NCBI GenBank assembly: GCA_003550325.1
Contig: QKWP01000869.1
Span: forward strand, 70,122 to 134,121
DNA: 64,000 nt
From: Gigaspora rosea
Taxonomy: Eukaryota; Glomeromycota; Glomeromycetes; Diversisporales; Gigasporaceae
Direction: 5' to 3'
Position numbers and translations under genes: made by a program
Shown here: positions 11,714 through 21,559 of the stretch, piece by piece
Layout of the letters: every line of letters begins with the position of its first letter
How positions within the stretch are numbered: the first letter of the stretch is position 1
The notes under the pieces: generated by a model
The model's database searches: none
Told to the model about the DNA's origin: nothing
What the model saw: only the letters and a program-made list of their open reading frames with translations

Positions 11714-12328
11714 TCAGGTTGATCCTAGAGAAGATTTAATCTGTTCTCTAATTTCTTTAGAGATCGTAGAATCATCTTGAAATTCTTTTTGAAGTTTTCC
11801 TAGATAATAACATGCTTCAAGAGTCTGAACTTGTTTTTCTTTCTGGTTCCCTCGAGTTTCTCGGTCTAAGCGCTGAATTATTTTATTAACTTGATTTTTC
11901 CAAGTATACGTTAAGAGAGAGTCTGCACGAAGGGGAGTATTATGTTTTTCTTCTGTCAGGTCATTAATAATTTTAGTAAGTTTAGCTTTGGTTTTGGAGG
12001 TGGGACTTTCTGAGTCTTCGAGTTCTATTCCTGGGTCTTGTTCTTCAATGTTTTCAGGTTCATTAACTTGAAGTGGTAGATTTAATTCTTCATTTAGGAG
12101 TAATCCAATATTGGTTCCAACATGGTCATTTGAGGAATCATCTTGTAAGTGGTCTGTATCTTCTATATAAAGCTGGAAAGAGAGTAAAATAGTATTTCCA
12201 TCTGTAACTGTAACTTGATTTCTTGTAATGACAAGGCCATTATGAGCAAACAAAGGATCTTGGTTCCAATCTTTAACTAATGCAGTCAGACTAATTAGAG
12301 TTTGAGGTTGAAGGATAATAGTTTCATT
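11714..12328 (-). CDS. 3' accessory ORF of the Gypsy element
   Basis: An open frame of about 205 codons lies between integrase and the 3' LTR. It has no ATG at its start (ETIILQPQTLISLTAL opens it). It reads as a soluble, acidic protein with a Glu/Asp-rich middle (EPENIEEQDPGIELEDSES) and a Lys/Gln-rich helical C-terminus. No signal peptide, transmembrane segment or envelope-like feature is visible. I do not recognise the family. Extra 3' ORFs occur in some Gypsy lineages, so it may be an original part of the element. Being open while the neighbouring genes carry lesions is weak evidence of coding function. Confidence 0.5.
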   Translation of the reverse strand, partial: NETIILQPQTLISLTALVKDWNQDPLFAHNGLVITRNQVTVTDGNTILLSFQLYIEDTDHLQDDSSNDHVGTNIGLLLNEELNLPLQVNEPENIEEQDPGIELEDSESPTSKTKAKLTKIINDLTEEKHNTPLRADSLLTYTWKNQVNKIIQRLDRETRGNQKEKQVQTLEACYYLGKLQKEFQDDSTISKEIREQIKSSLGST

Positions 12329-12800
12329 TTAGAGATTAAAGTTTTGTTATTGAGAGAAAAAGGAAAAAGGAGAAATGTTTTTAGAAATTTCAATGGTAGA
12401 ATAAAGGTGGCTAATCTAATAAAAAAATATTGTTGTACATGTTAAATTAATGAATAGGGCTTGTGTGATAGTTTCGCGGCGTTAATCATGTGACTCAAAA
12501 ATTCGTAACGATGATCACATGACCAAAAATTTTCTTGCATATCAAAAATGCCGTCTGGTCGATTTTCGCTTTCTAGTGACGATTTCATACTAAGGTAAGC
12601 TTAGTAGAATAGATGAGGAATCTTCTGATGGGTATATATTCAAAATTTTAGCTCAAACGGAGCGATATTGATCGACATTACTTAGTAGCAAACGTTCTAC
12701 GAATTCAAAAATTCGATTTTCTATATATTCTAAAGTTTCTATTTTTCAACAAAAAAGGTTCTAATTTTGGACAAAAGTGGGGTAAACTTAAATTCTAAAA
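12329..12800. other. Non-coding stretch between integrase and 3' ORF
   Basis: No open frame in the sense direction. It contains two related blocks near 12485 and 12510 (AATCATGTGACT and GATCACATGACC). It may be a degenerate insertion or a non-coding spacer, and I cannot define its ends. Confidence 0.4.
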
Positions 12801-14055
12801 AAAATGTTCGCCATACACAATAAATTAAGGGTAACACAAGACGATCACTATTGTAATACTGCTTTAATGTTTTTCCATCTGTTGTACACAGTTTATAGGC
12901 GCCATTTTTCCTTAACAATAAATGGTCCTATTCTTTTCTCTTCAAATTTTGCAGAGCGAGAGGCTTCTATGTCTTTTCTTTGTACCCAAAATTTGTCACC
13001 AATTTCAAATTCTTCTTTTTGTATTCTTGAGTCAAATCTAACTTTATGTTTCTTATGGGATTTAATTGTATTCTCTCTGGCAGCATTATGTTGGTATGGT
13101 AATTCTTCTATTAATTCAAAGGCTCTTTGTAATATACTGTTTTCTAATGATATTTCTTCATCTGAGTCAGCTGGGTCTATGGGAATAACAGTTTCAATGG
13201 GGAGGATAGCTTGTCTTCCATATACTAAGTGGAAAGTGGTTGCATGTCTCTTGGTTCTGTATGCAACAGTACAGCAGATATGTTCAGGTCCCAATCTTTA
13301 ATATTTTCTGTAACTTTTGCAAGAGAATTACAAAGTGTTCTATTTAATCTTTCAACCATTCCATTGGTCTGGGGATGGTAAGGTGAGAAGAATATATGCT
13401 TTATTAAAAACTTTTCACACAATATTCTAACAACTTCACTAGTGAAATTCTTTCCATTATCAGAAAGAATAATCTTGGGGACTCTATGTCTGCAAACAAT
13501 TTCTTCAAAAATAAACTTTGCTAGGGTTTCTGCACCTGCATCTGGTACAGCTTTTGCTTCAGGCCAACGAGTAAGATAGTAAGTTGCAACAATAATGTAG
13601 CGATTGTTGCGAGCGGTTATTGGTAAAGGTCCTACTAGGTCTATGCCTATTCTTTCAAAGGCTCTTCCAACTTGGATAGGGTGAAGAGGTTCTTTTCCTT
13701 TGCTTTTGCCTCGTTTTTGGCAGACTTCACATGAGCGAACATAATTTTGAACATCTTTGTACATTTGGTCCCAATAGTAGCGTTCAGATATTTTATAATA
13801 CATAGCATCAAATCCTAAATGTCCAACGGTAGGATGACTATGCATCATATACAAAATTGGTTCAACTTCGGTCCATTTGATTACTCTAATAGGTTTGTCT
13901 GGATCTTTTCTATTCTTTTTATATAATAATTTGTCCTTTACTCTATAATGTTTAGATTGATTAATAATTGTCCATTTTTTATTGTCCGTTAAGTTAGAGG
14001 GGAGTGTGTCTGTTTCTAAGTATTCTATTAAATTTTGGTATTGATCCAAATTCAT
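12800..14055 (-). pseudogene. Integrase of the Gypsy element
   Basis: Inserts the cDNA copy into the host chromosome. The N-terminal HHCC zinc module is present (HSHPTVGHLG, then RSCEVCQKR). The catalytic core shows GIDLVGPLP, ILSDNGKNFTS and NGMVERLNRT, giving the D, D and E residues of the DDE triad. The core frame ends at 13225. The rest continues in another frame from about 13294 (YGRQAILPIE, and KFEEKRIGPFIVKEK at the GPF/GPY motif), then shifts again for DGKTLKQYYNSDRLVLP. At least two frame breaks therefore disable an enzyme whose active-site residues are intact. No chromodomain is seen. Confidence 0.85.
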
Positions 14056-14466
14056 GTAACAGCAGTAGTAGAGGAGTGTGTCTGGGTCAGTAATCGAGAA
14101 AGGGCATCAACATTCGAATGGATTCTTCCAGGTTTATGTATAATAGTAAAATGGTAAGGTTGGAGTTTCATTATCCATCGGCCTAAACGACCTTTTGGTT
14201 GGGAAGACTTTAACCATTTGAGAGCAGAGTGGTCGGTAACCAATGTAAAGTGATTTGTACCAAAGTATTTGTGAAAATGTTCAATAGCCCATACTATAGC
14301 AGCACATTCTAATTCAGTAGCTCCATAATTCATTTCTTCTCTTTTTAGACTTTTACTGGCGTAAGCAATTGGGTGTTCTTTTTTATCATCCAATATTTGA
14401 CTTAGGGTAGCTCCCAATCCAGTGTAGGAAGCATCAGTGGCTAGAATGAATTCTCTTTTGTAGTTA
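14052..14466 (-). pseudogene. RNase H domain of the Gypsy element
   Basis: Degrades RNA in the RNA-DNA hybrid during reverse transcription. Read as LATDASYTGLGATL, then IAYASKSLKREEMNYGATE, VTDHSALKWL and HSNVDALSRL, the classic Ty3 RNase H sequence. It overlaps the integrase frame at 14052-14055. Its join with RT is split by a 152-bp MITE. With the MITE and one TTA removed, the frame reads through (LTTVLILIYSNYKREFILAT). Confidence 0.85.
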
Positions 14467-14618
14467 GGGCAGTGTCATTAATCACCTGATTATTTTTTAT
14501 CAGAGGCCTACCCCCCTCTCTCTTCCTTAATATATAAATAGTCAGGTTCTTATATATAATTTTAACTTTTTTTACCCCCCTCCCCCCCTAAAAAATCTCC
14601 TGATTTTTGTTACTCCCC
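14467..14618 (-). mobile_element. Tourist-like (PIF/Harbinger) MITE, copy 1
   Basis: 152 bp with imperfect termini GGGCAGTGTCATTAATCA and GGGGAGTAACAAAAATCA, flanked by TTA at 14464-14466 and 14619-14621. A three-base TTA/TAA duplication plus GGG termini is the PIF/Harbinger signature. Related copies lie at 23990 and 63602. It has C-rich and G-rich tracts, and it inserted into the RT-RNase H join of the LTR element. Confidence 0.85.
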
Positions 14619-14621
14619 TTA

Positions 14622-15745
14622 GAGTATATTAGAATAAGGACAGTAGTAAGTCGGTGCTTGAGTTCATTAAAGGCTTTTGACATTGGTCATTCCATTCATA
14701 AGTATTATCTTTATGTAACAATTGATTAAGAGGGTAGGCAATAGAGGAGAAGTGTTTAATGAACCGTCGATAGTATCCAGCAAGGCCTAAAAAAGAGCGT
14801 AGTTAGGTAATGCTTTTTGAAGTTGAATTTTCTGAACAGCAATTATCTTGTCTGGGTCTGGGAAGATTCCTTTTTCTTCTATTATGTGTCCTAAGAAGGT
14901 AGGCGTTTCATCCAAAAATTACATTTTTCTATGTTCAACTTCAATCCTGCTTCACGTATCCTGGTGAATACTTCTCTTAGATGTTTAATATGGTCATCAA
15001 ATGTTCAGGAGAAGATATTGGTATTGTCCAGGTATACTACTACATATTTGTAAGTTATGCCTTTGTAAACTTTATTCATAAGGCATTGAAAGGTAGCAGG
15101 GGCATTACACAATCCAAAGGGCATGATATTGAACTCATAGGTTCCATATCTAGTGATGAAAGCAGTTTTCTCTCTATCTTCTGGGTGTATTTTACTTGCT
15201 AGTATCCACTCATGAGGTCAAGGTTGGAGAAATAGGTAGCTCCAGCAAGTGAGTCAAGCATTTCATCTATTTGGAGTAGGGGTATTGATCCTTTTTGGTA
15301 ACAGCATTGAGTTTTCTATAATCTACACAAAATCTTTTCTTTCCATTTTTCTTTGTTACCAATACAACAGGAGAGGCCCAAGGGCTAGAGGATTCTTTTA
15401 TTAACTTGTTATTCAACATTCGTTGTACCTCTTTATTAATGAATGTTTGTTTAGTAAGAGGCACCATATAAGGTCGAGAACTAACAGGAGGTACATTGTC
15501 AGTAAAAATTCTATGGGTTACTAGGTCGGTTCTACCTAGTTGGGTCATATCCTTTGCAAAAAGATCAGCAAATTCAAGAAGCAGTTGTCGAAATTGGGCT
15601 CCTTGGTGAGTAGTTAAGGGTCCTACTTTTGGTATAATTTCCTGAGTCACAGTGTAAATTTCTCGAATAATTCTGGGTCTAGAATTGTCTGTATCTTCGA
15701 GTAGTTTTTGATCTTGCTCAGGATGACTCAAAAATTTTGAGCATC
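14622..15745 (-). pseudogene. Reverse transcriptase of the Gypsy element
   Basis: RT would copy the element RNA. Visible blocks: VPPVSSRPYMVPLT, ASPVVLVTKKNGKKRFCVDY, then after a one-base deletion near 15285 LLQIDEMLDSLAGATYFSNL, IMPFGLCNAPATFQ, and VVVYLDNTNIFS at 15012-15040. The second Asp of the YxDD box is Asn (15023-15025). The thumb region (LGHIIEEKGIFPD, LGLAGYYRRFIKHF) spans two more frame breaks. With the catalytic Asp lost this copy cannot be active. Confidence 0.85.
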
Positions 15746-16938
15746 ACTATTATTAAGATTGGATACAGGAGTGGCAAAGGAAGAGGATTCGTTATACAAA
15801 TCCCTTAGTCGATGATGGAAGGTTTCAAAGTAACTAACTCGGGCTTGTAGTTCCTTTATAGTCTGGTCCTGGTGTTCGAATGTTTTAGCTTGTTCTTGTA
15901 ACAGAGCAATAATTTGGGCTTGTTGTCTAATCTGTTCCTGAAGGAGAGGAACTAGGTCAGTGGGTTCTAAAATTGCTGGTGCAGTTTTGATGGGTGCAAC
16001 AACAGGTGATCCTAGTGTTGGAGAGGTTGGAGGAGACAGAACTTCTGGATCTGGAGGAGGGTGAAGTGCTTAATAACATTCCTCACAATAGGAGTCAAAT
16101 TGTTCTAACTCAGTGTTCTTTTTGGCCATAATACATTCCTTACAGAGTCCAACAGTTCTTTGGAAATTTCTTTGTANGGAGAGGTTGGAGGAGATAGAAC
16201 TTCTGGGTCTGGAGGAGGTTGAAGTGCTTCATAACATTTCTCACAATAGGAGTCAAATTGTTCTAACTCAGTGTTCTTTTTGGCCATAATACATTCCTTA
16301 CAGAGTCCAACAGTTCTTTGGAAATTTCTTTGTAAGTTTTCCATAGCTTTCCTTTGATCAAAGTCTGGATGACTAGTGTCAAAGGGTTCTTCTAAAATTC
16401 TTTGTAGTGTCTCTTCTTCAGTTTCACTCAATTGTACTTGGGAGGCTCTCATAATAACATTGACTTTATTATAGGTGTAGTCCTGATTGGATAGGTCAGC
16501 TATTTGGGGTTCAAGAGCATGAGCGAGGTCTTCATTACTTTCACCAATCTGTATCTTGGCAAGACAATAAATTCGACTTTGGTTGAGGTCATAGGCATGT
16601 CCAGCATTTCTGGTAGATTTGGTATAATTGCGCTCTCGAATCCATAAGTTGTAATTAGGGTTCCATTCAACATCTTTTGCAGCTTTATAAGCATACAATC
16701 ATTTGAGATTACAGAATCGGGTATCTTCCCAGATAGAGTTGAGTTTGATCATTTTTAATCTAATACCTTGCTCTCTACTCGGCCTTCACCATTAGTGAAG
16801 AACTCTATACTTCGTGGGTCTTCTGGATCTAGGTCTCTGTGGAAGTCAATCCAACATCCTTTGCAAATTGAGGTTTGCTCAAAAGGCCAAATTTCTTCTG
16901 GTCTTTTGGGTACCTTGCATTTACAGCAATGGTTAACT
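15746..16938 (-). pseudogene. Cys-rich and coiled-coil linker between protease and RT
   Basis: This block is not standard for Gypsy pol. A zinc-ribbon-like module (CCKCKVPKRPEEIW, then CKGCWIDF) lies at about 16935-16850. A helical region (16698-16200) ends in a second Cys pair set (LCKECIMAKK, then YCEKCYEAL). A Pro-rich stretch and a Gln/Leu-rich coiled coil follow (VPLLQEQIRQQAQIIALLQE, near 15950). The modules could bind nucleic acid, but that is inferred only from the Cys spacing. The block contains a 157-bp direct duplication with an n at the joint, probably an assembly fault. Confidence 0.6.
16020..16334. other. 157-bp direct duplication around a single n
   Basis: 16020-16176 and 16178-16334 are near-identical (a few substitutions), with the only base between them being n at 16177. 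Unmerged overlapping contig ends, possibly of two alleles or element copies, explain this best. Confidence 0.85.
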
Positions 16939-17760
16939 CTAAAAGGAGAAAAATGGGGTAGCTAATTGGCATTTACTTCCTGGAGTTGACAACCATATTG
17001 ATATTTGTTGGTTTTCTAAAATCTGGGTCATTTGGGGGCAGTTGGCACCAATGTGTCCATATTCTCTACATTGATAATATAGGTTATCAGGGCAGTCCTT
17101 ATACAGGTGTCCAGGTTGAGAGCAAGTTATGCAAATATTTCTTTTGGGAGCTTGTTTAGGGCAATATGCAGCAAGGTGTCCGTAACGGTGGCAACGATAG
17201 CATTTATTGTTGGGGCAATCAGCATAAAGGTGATTATAGGAGTAGCAGCGTCCACATTTCTGTTTAGTGAAGGAGGCGCTATGTCTGGATCTGTGAGTAA
17301 CTGTTGTCCAATTATCGGGTTCGATTTCTACTATATAGGCTTCTTTTGGATGAAGGTATTCTTGTTCAAACTTTTCTAATTCCTTTTCATCAGTGATAGT
17401 AGGTTGAGCAGGTAGAGGTTGATTATGTTCATAGGTGGTAGGTATGTGAATTTTCTTTTTATTCCACCTGAGGGTATAAGCTTTGTTTTTCCAACTATAG
17501 CTGGCATCTACTTTCTGCAACCAGTCATTTCCTAGAAGTAATGAGTAAGAGGTAGCATTCATTACTTCAACATCCATAGGGATGGTGGTTTCTTCAATTT
17601 CAATGGGTAGGTTTTTGATTATGCCTAAGGGTCGAACAGAGGGTCCAGTGGCTGAGATAATTAGGCTAGATGAAGGTGCTTCTATTTTCAATCCAAGTTC
17701 TCTTACAACTTGTTAGAAATTATACTAACAGCAGCACCACTGTCAATTACAGCATGATAT
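16939..17760 (-). pseudogene. Retroviral-type aspartic protease followed by CCHC zinc-knuckle array
   Basis: The protease active site is VIDSGAAVSIIS at about 17750-17715, with the flap and C-terminal part SYSLLLGNDWLQKVDASYSW. A one-base deletion near 17706 breaks the frame between them. After about 60 linker residues come zinc knuckles of CX2CX4HX4C spacing: CGRCYSYNHLYADC, CYRCHRYGHLAAYC and CITCSQPGHLYKDC. A fourth has lost its first Cys (YYQCREYGHIGANC). Knuckles normally sit at the end of Gag. Here Gag has its own, and this extra set lies after the protease. Confidence 0.8.
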
Positions 17761-19029
17761 GGTTTTCCATTAAGTTTGACATTACATTTAACAGGAGTAG
17801 TATAGGTAGGTGTCTGGATCTGAGAAGTTTTGGATTCTTCAACCAAAAGGTTTGAAAGAGCAATTTAATAGTTTCATTGGCCAAGAAGGCTTCAAATTGT
17901 TCATAGGTGTAATCATTTGCAGTGTCCAAGGTATAAACATCACGAGGATAGGGTGTGGATGAGTGGTTTCTGGACCTGGATCGGTTTGAGGAGCAATAGT
18001 TCCTACTATCTTTATATCTATCATGTAATTGACTTCGGCTTCGGGATCAGTCATATCCAGAGGTGTTATAATTTCTATCCCTGGATTGGCTTCTGTTCCT
18101 GGATCTGGGTCTGTCATAGAATCAATTATTCCTAGAGGAGTAATTACTGCTTCTGCCTCGAGACTGGTATTCTTGGTAATCCTTTTTATTATCCTGGTAC
18201 CGGGTATGACAATTTCTAATAAAATGTCCTTTTTGACCACAATAATAGCATGTGGCATTTCCAGTGCTAGATTGAGGTCAGTCCTTACTTTGGTTAGTAT
18301 AGTAGGCAGGAGTGGGAGTAGGAGGAGCAGCTTGTTTTTTAGCAAGAGTTATGCTAAGCTTGCAATTTGTTCGGTAAGACATTCAATGGCTTGGTTGGCA
18401 TCATTAGTATTATGTGCAGAGGCTATTATTTGACCAGTTTCCCATTTTCTGGCTTAAGTAATAGCATCATCCAATTCAGCAGGTTCGGCAGCTTGGAAAT
18501 TCATGGCATATTCAGGTCGTAGTCCTTGAATAAAGAACTGGATCATGATAGCTTCGGGAAAAGCACTAGTGGGATCCACTCGTCCTTTGAGGCGTTTAAA
18601 GCGGCTAATATAGATATCAACTGTATCTGCGCCTTGTTTAATTTCAAATAATTGTTTTTGCCAGGTTGCTTTTTGTTTAGTGGTACTAAACTTTTCTCTA
18701 AAGAGATTGGAGAAACTATAGATACGTACGCCATCAACTTCTCGGTCATGTCGAGCATGATAAAAATAAGTTGGGGCATTTTCAAGAATTCCAAGCCATT
18801 CTTGAGCATTATCCTTCATATAAGCACAGGTGAGTTCTAATTGTCGAGCAGGACTCTAGTGGTTAGCCTTAGCGGCTCTTTCGAATTCTTCTAGCCATGT
18901 TACAGGGTCTTGGGTTCTGTCACCTCGATAGAAGTCAATTTTAAGAAGTGATTTTTCACCATCTCGTTCAAGAGCATTTTCAAGAGTAGTCATTGCTTTA
19001 GCAGCGGCAGTTAAAGCTTCTTCAGCCAT
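17761..19029 (-). pseudogene. Gag of the Gypsy element
   Basis: The structural capsid protein. The ATG at 19029 opens MAEEALTAAAKAMTTLENAL. The core shows FYRGDRTQDPVTWLEEFERA, LELTCAYMKDNAQEWL, FREKFSTTKQKATWQKQLFE and FFIQGLRPEYA, which fit the retrotransposon gag family. One CCHC knuckle follows at about 18250-18205 (CYYCGQKGHFIRNC), then an Arg/Ser-rich tail. Lesions: TAG at 18856-18858, another stop near 18453, and further stops in the Arg/Ser tail. The start overlaps the end of ORF1 in a different frame. Confidence 0.8.
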
Positions 19030-20225
19030 GTTTTTTTAGGTTCTTGTTCTTCTATAGTTGCTTCTGATTCAGGTTCAGAGTGTACTTCTTCTTCTGGTTC
19101 TTGAGCTTGATAATTTATTTCTTCTTGTATCCCTTCTAATTCTTCTAATATTCCAACAAGGTTTATTTTTTCAAAATTTTCTCTTCTTAGATTTATTTCT
19201 TCTTCGGGAAGTACTTGCTCTACAATTCCTTGGTCTGGGTAAGCTCCAATAAATTGAGGTTGGACAAACTCTGGTTGGGGTTCAAGTTTTTGGTGTTGGC
19301 GTTGAAGAGAAGAGGTATGTAAAGGTGTAGTATTAGGTGCAAATTGGTTTTCAGGATAGAATTCATTAACTATGGGTGGTTGAGGAATAGTTGTAGGTTG
19401 AGGTGTACATTGAAAATAGGTATAAGAATTAAGATTTTGAATAAGTCGAGCAACTCGAGTTGGAGGAGGAGTAGTTGTGCGTGGAAGTGGGTTATTTAAA
19501 GGGATTTCACTAATAGGGAAAGTAGGTAATTGGAGTATAGGAGGAAATTGAATATGAGTAGTATTTTCGTTATAAGGGGCTAAGATAGGAGAGTGAGAGG
19601 ATTCAGCTAGATTATCTAATTCTTCTGGGAATAGGTTATATATAGATCGTGGGGCAGGTATAGGATTAAATGTAAAAATATTGTTGTCGTTGTCCTGGTG
19701 ATGTAGTACTGGTGAGGGGTTATCAAAGGTATTAGTTATTCGTGCGGGTTGAATAGGAGTGGCTAGGGTAGGGCCTCCGATATATAGATCAAAAGCGTTT
19801 TCTTCAAAATTGAGAGGTAAAATAGGTCGTAAAGTATATCGAGTATATCCTTGAAGGAGGGCAGCAATAACTTAAGTGGGGTTAAGGTTGGGATTATTAT
19901 AGCGACAGCTAAAAACAACGTCTCTAGCAGCAGCTCTAGCGGCGTTATAATTGTTATATTCTTTGAGAGTATGAAAAGCGGCAATAGTTTGTTGAGTATA
20001 GCTAGTGGCGAGGTATACTTGTTGGTATCGATTCCAAAAAGTGCGAAAAGCTCGAAAATAGGTGACAGGAGGATAGCAAACTGTACAAGAAAGGTCTGGG
20101 TTAACAATTTGTTGGATGTCTACGGCAAGAGTAGAAGGATGGTTGGCATCGTGTGCTTCAATTTGTTCTAAATGGATTTGATAAGCTCTATTTATATAGA
20201 GGTCTAAGAAAATAGTTAGTAGACT
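19011..20225 (-). CDS. ORF1 upstream of gag in the Gypsy element
   Basis: An open frame of about 400 codons, with a single stop (19872-19874), runs from the leader to a TAA at 19011-19013, past the gag ATG. It lacks a clear ATG. The N-terminal part is Tyr/Ala-rich and helical (FHTLKEYNNYNAARAAARDV). The middle is Pro/Thr/Gln-rich (PRTTTPPPTRVARLIQ). The C-terminus is acidic (EEINLRRENFEKINL, EEEVHSEPESEA). I recognise no domain. It could be an N-terminal extension of Gag joined by frameshifting at the A-rich CCTAAAAAAACATGG overlap, or a separate protein. Neither can be decided from sequence. Confidence 0.55.
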
Positions 20226-20346
20226 TTACAGTTCAAAATTTAAGTTAAACAGGTTTGGGTTTCTATTATAAATTGTTAAGAAAGGAAATAAAAATGCTAA
20301 TCTGATTCTAAATCACAAATTTTAATCAAACAAGTGCTACAAAAGC

Positions 20347-20467
20347 AAAGGCTTCAAGTATGCCCTTCTGAACGAATCTTTTTCAATTCGACAGGAAAAT
20401 ACCAGTGCAACAAATGCAAGAGGCTTCAAGTATGCCCTTCTGAACGAATCTTTTTCAATTCGACAGG
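20347..20467. repeat. Tandem duplication in the element leader
   Basis: A block of about 50 bp starting AGGCTTCAAGTATGCCCTTC occurs twice, about 73 bp apart, in the leader between the primer-binding site and ORF1. On the plus strand it happens to read as Cys/Lys-rich peptide, which I do not take as coding. Confidence 0.7.
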
Positions 20468-20588
20468 TAAACAAAAAAAAATACTTAATTATAAGAGAGG
20501 AGAGGAAGAGGAGAGGTAACCAAAGATATATCCTTGCAGAGAAGAGAGAAGAGGGATCCTAGTGTTCCGGCTGTTTCAAATGATTTCT

Positions 20589-20605
20589 GCCATAAGGCAC
20601 CAAAA
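20589..20605 (-). promoter_or_regulatory. Primer-binding site
   Basis: Sense strand after the 5' LTR reads TTTTGGTGCCTTATGGC. TGG shortly after the LTR CA is the usual start of a tRNA 3'-end complement. I cannot name the priming tRNA. Confidence 0.5.
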
Positions 20606-21226
20606 TGTTACAAGCAACTATAGCCTTCAATATAGTACTTGCAACACAGCACACAGTGACAGGGATCTTGTAAGAGTCAGAGAAGATATGAAGTGGTGCG
20701 GAAGTAGAATATTACTTCACTAGAGTGGTTCAGTATATATCTATTAAATGACAAATGTATATTTATTGATTAGAGATATATTTTATTTATTTAGATAATA
20801 ATATGCAAGAGATATAACTATGTTTAGGCGTTAGAGGGAGGAGGAGGGAAATCTGAGTCTAATGTGCTGAAAGGAAGAAAACTAGGGTTTATATATCTTT
20901 TACAGCTATAAGTTACAATGGTATGAAATGGCAGAAATGGTAGAAATGGTAGAGATAGTAGAAATGGTAGAAATGGTAGAAATGGTAGAAATGGTAGAAA
21001 TAGTAGAAATGGTAGAAATGGTAGAAATGGTAGAAATGGTAGAAAGGATAGAAATGGTAGAAATGGTTAACCATGTTACTTGTACTTCTAACTAAGCCAT
21101 ATATAGTTAATAATATAAAATAATAATAATGTAATATAAAATAATAATACAATAAAATAATATAATAAAGTAAATTAATATTAGAAAATACATTCAAGAA
21201 ACTAATCTAAAACTTATTCTATAACA
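20606..21226 (-). repeat. 5' LTR of the Gypsy element (LTR2)
   Basis: 621 bp, TGTTACAAGC to TTCTATAACA on the plus strand. It contains a TGGTAGAAA array (20936-21066) and an ATAATAATA-rich end. The whole length matches the inverted LTR3, whereas only the first half matches LTR1. Confidence 0.85.
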
Positions 21227-21559
21227 CTACTAACTCACCCCATATGCCAATTTGCAATTTTAAATTAACATATGTTATTTTAAAATTGACATACATTGTG
21301 AAGTATCACATAATATATATAAGTTATATTTCAAAAACATTAGATAAGAATTTAAGAATTCTTTATCTTTTTTTAAAATACAATATTCTTTATAAAAAAA
21401 AAATTAAAAAATAAAAAAAAAACAAAACTAAATATTCTCTATAAAAAAAAAATCCAAACTACATATTCTCTATAAAAAAATATATATTTCTCTAAAAAAA
21501 CAAACCAAAAAAACAAAAACCTCTATAAAAAAAACTTAAAAAATTTTATTTTTATATAT
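21227..21559. other. Spacer between two LTRs
   Basis: AT-rich and A-run-rich, with repeated CTCTATAAAAAAAA motifs (21420-21530). No gene, and no continuation of the gene broken at 10911. Confidence 0.6.

Larger units (their letters stand above)
10911..21226 (-). mobile_element. Ty3/Gypsy-type LTR retrotransposon, degenerate, 10.3 kb
   Basis: The element is transcribed from the 20606-21226 LTR toward 10911. Order in the sense direction: primer-binding site, ORF1, gag, protease, Cys-rich block, RT, RNase H, integrase, 3' ORF, polypurine tract, LTR. RT before integrase defines the Gypsy order. It is not functional: gag has a TAG, protease-to-RT and integrase have frame breaks, and the RT catalytic Asp pair is YLDN. 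The flanks do not match (TGTAC before 10911, CTACT after 21226), so no target duplication is seen. The two LTRs differ strongly in their 3' halves. Recombination between elements is a likely explanation. Confidence 0.85.

Noticed and set aside
12804-13301. Plus-strand frame opposite integrase
   Set aside because: The minus strand shows clear integrase motifs, so the plus frame is a shadow.
18029-18433. Plus-strand frame inside gag
   Set aside because: Antisense to the Arg/Ser-rich gag tail, with no motif. It is a by-product of the coding strand.
20334-20519. Cys/Lys-rich frame (YQCNKCKRLQV) as a zinc protein
   Set aside because: It arises from a tandem duplication in the leader of the LTR element, antisense to the element, with no flanking exon.
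20913-21197. Minus-strand frame of YHFYHF repeats
   Set aside because: It is the 9-bp minisatellite of the LTR read in frame, inside a defined LTR.
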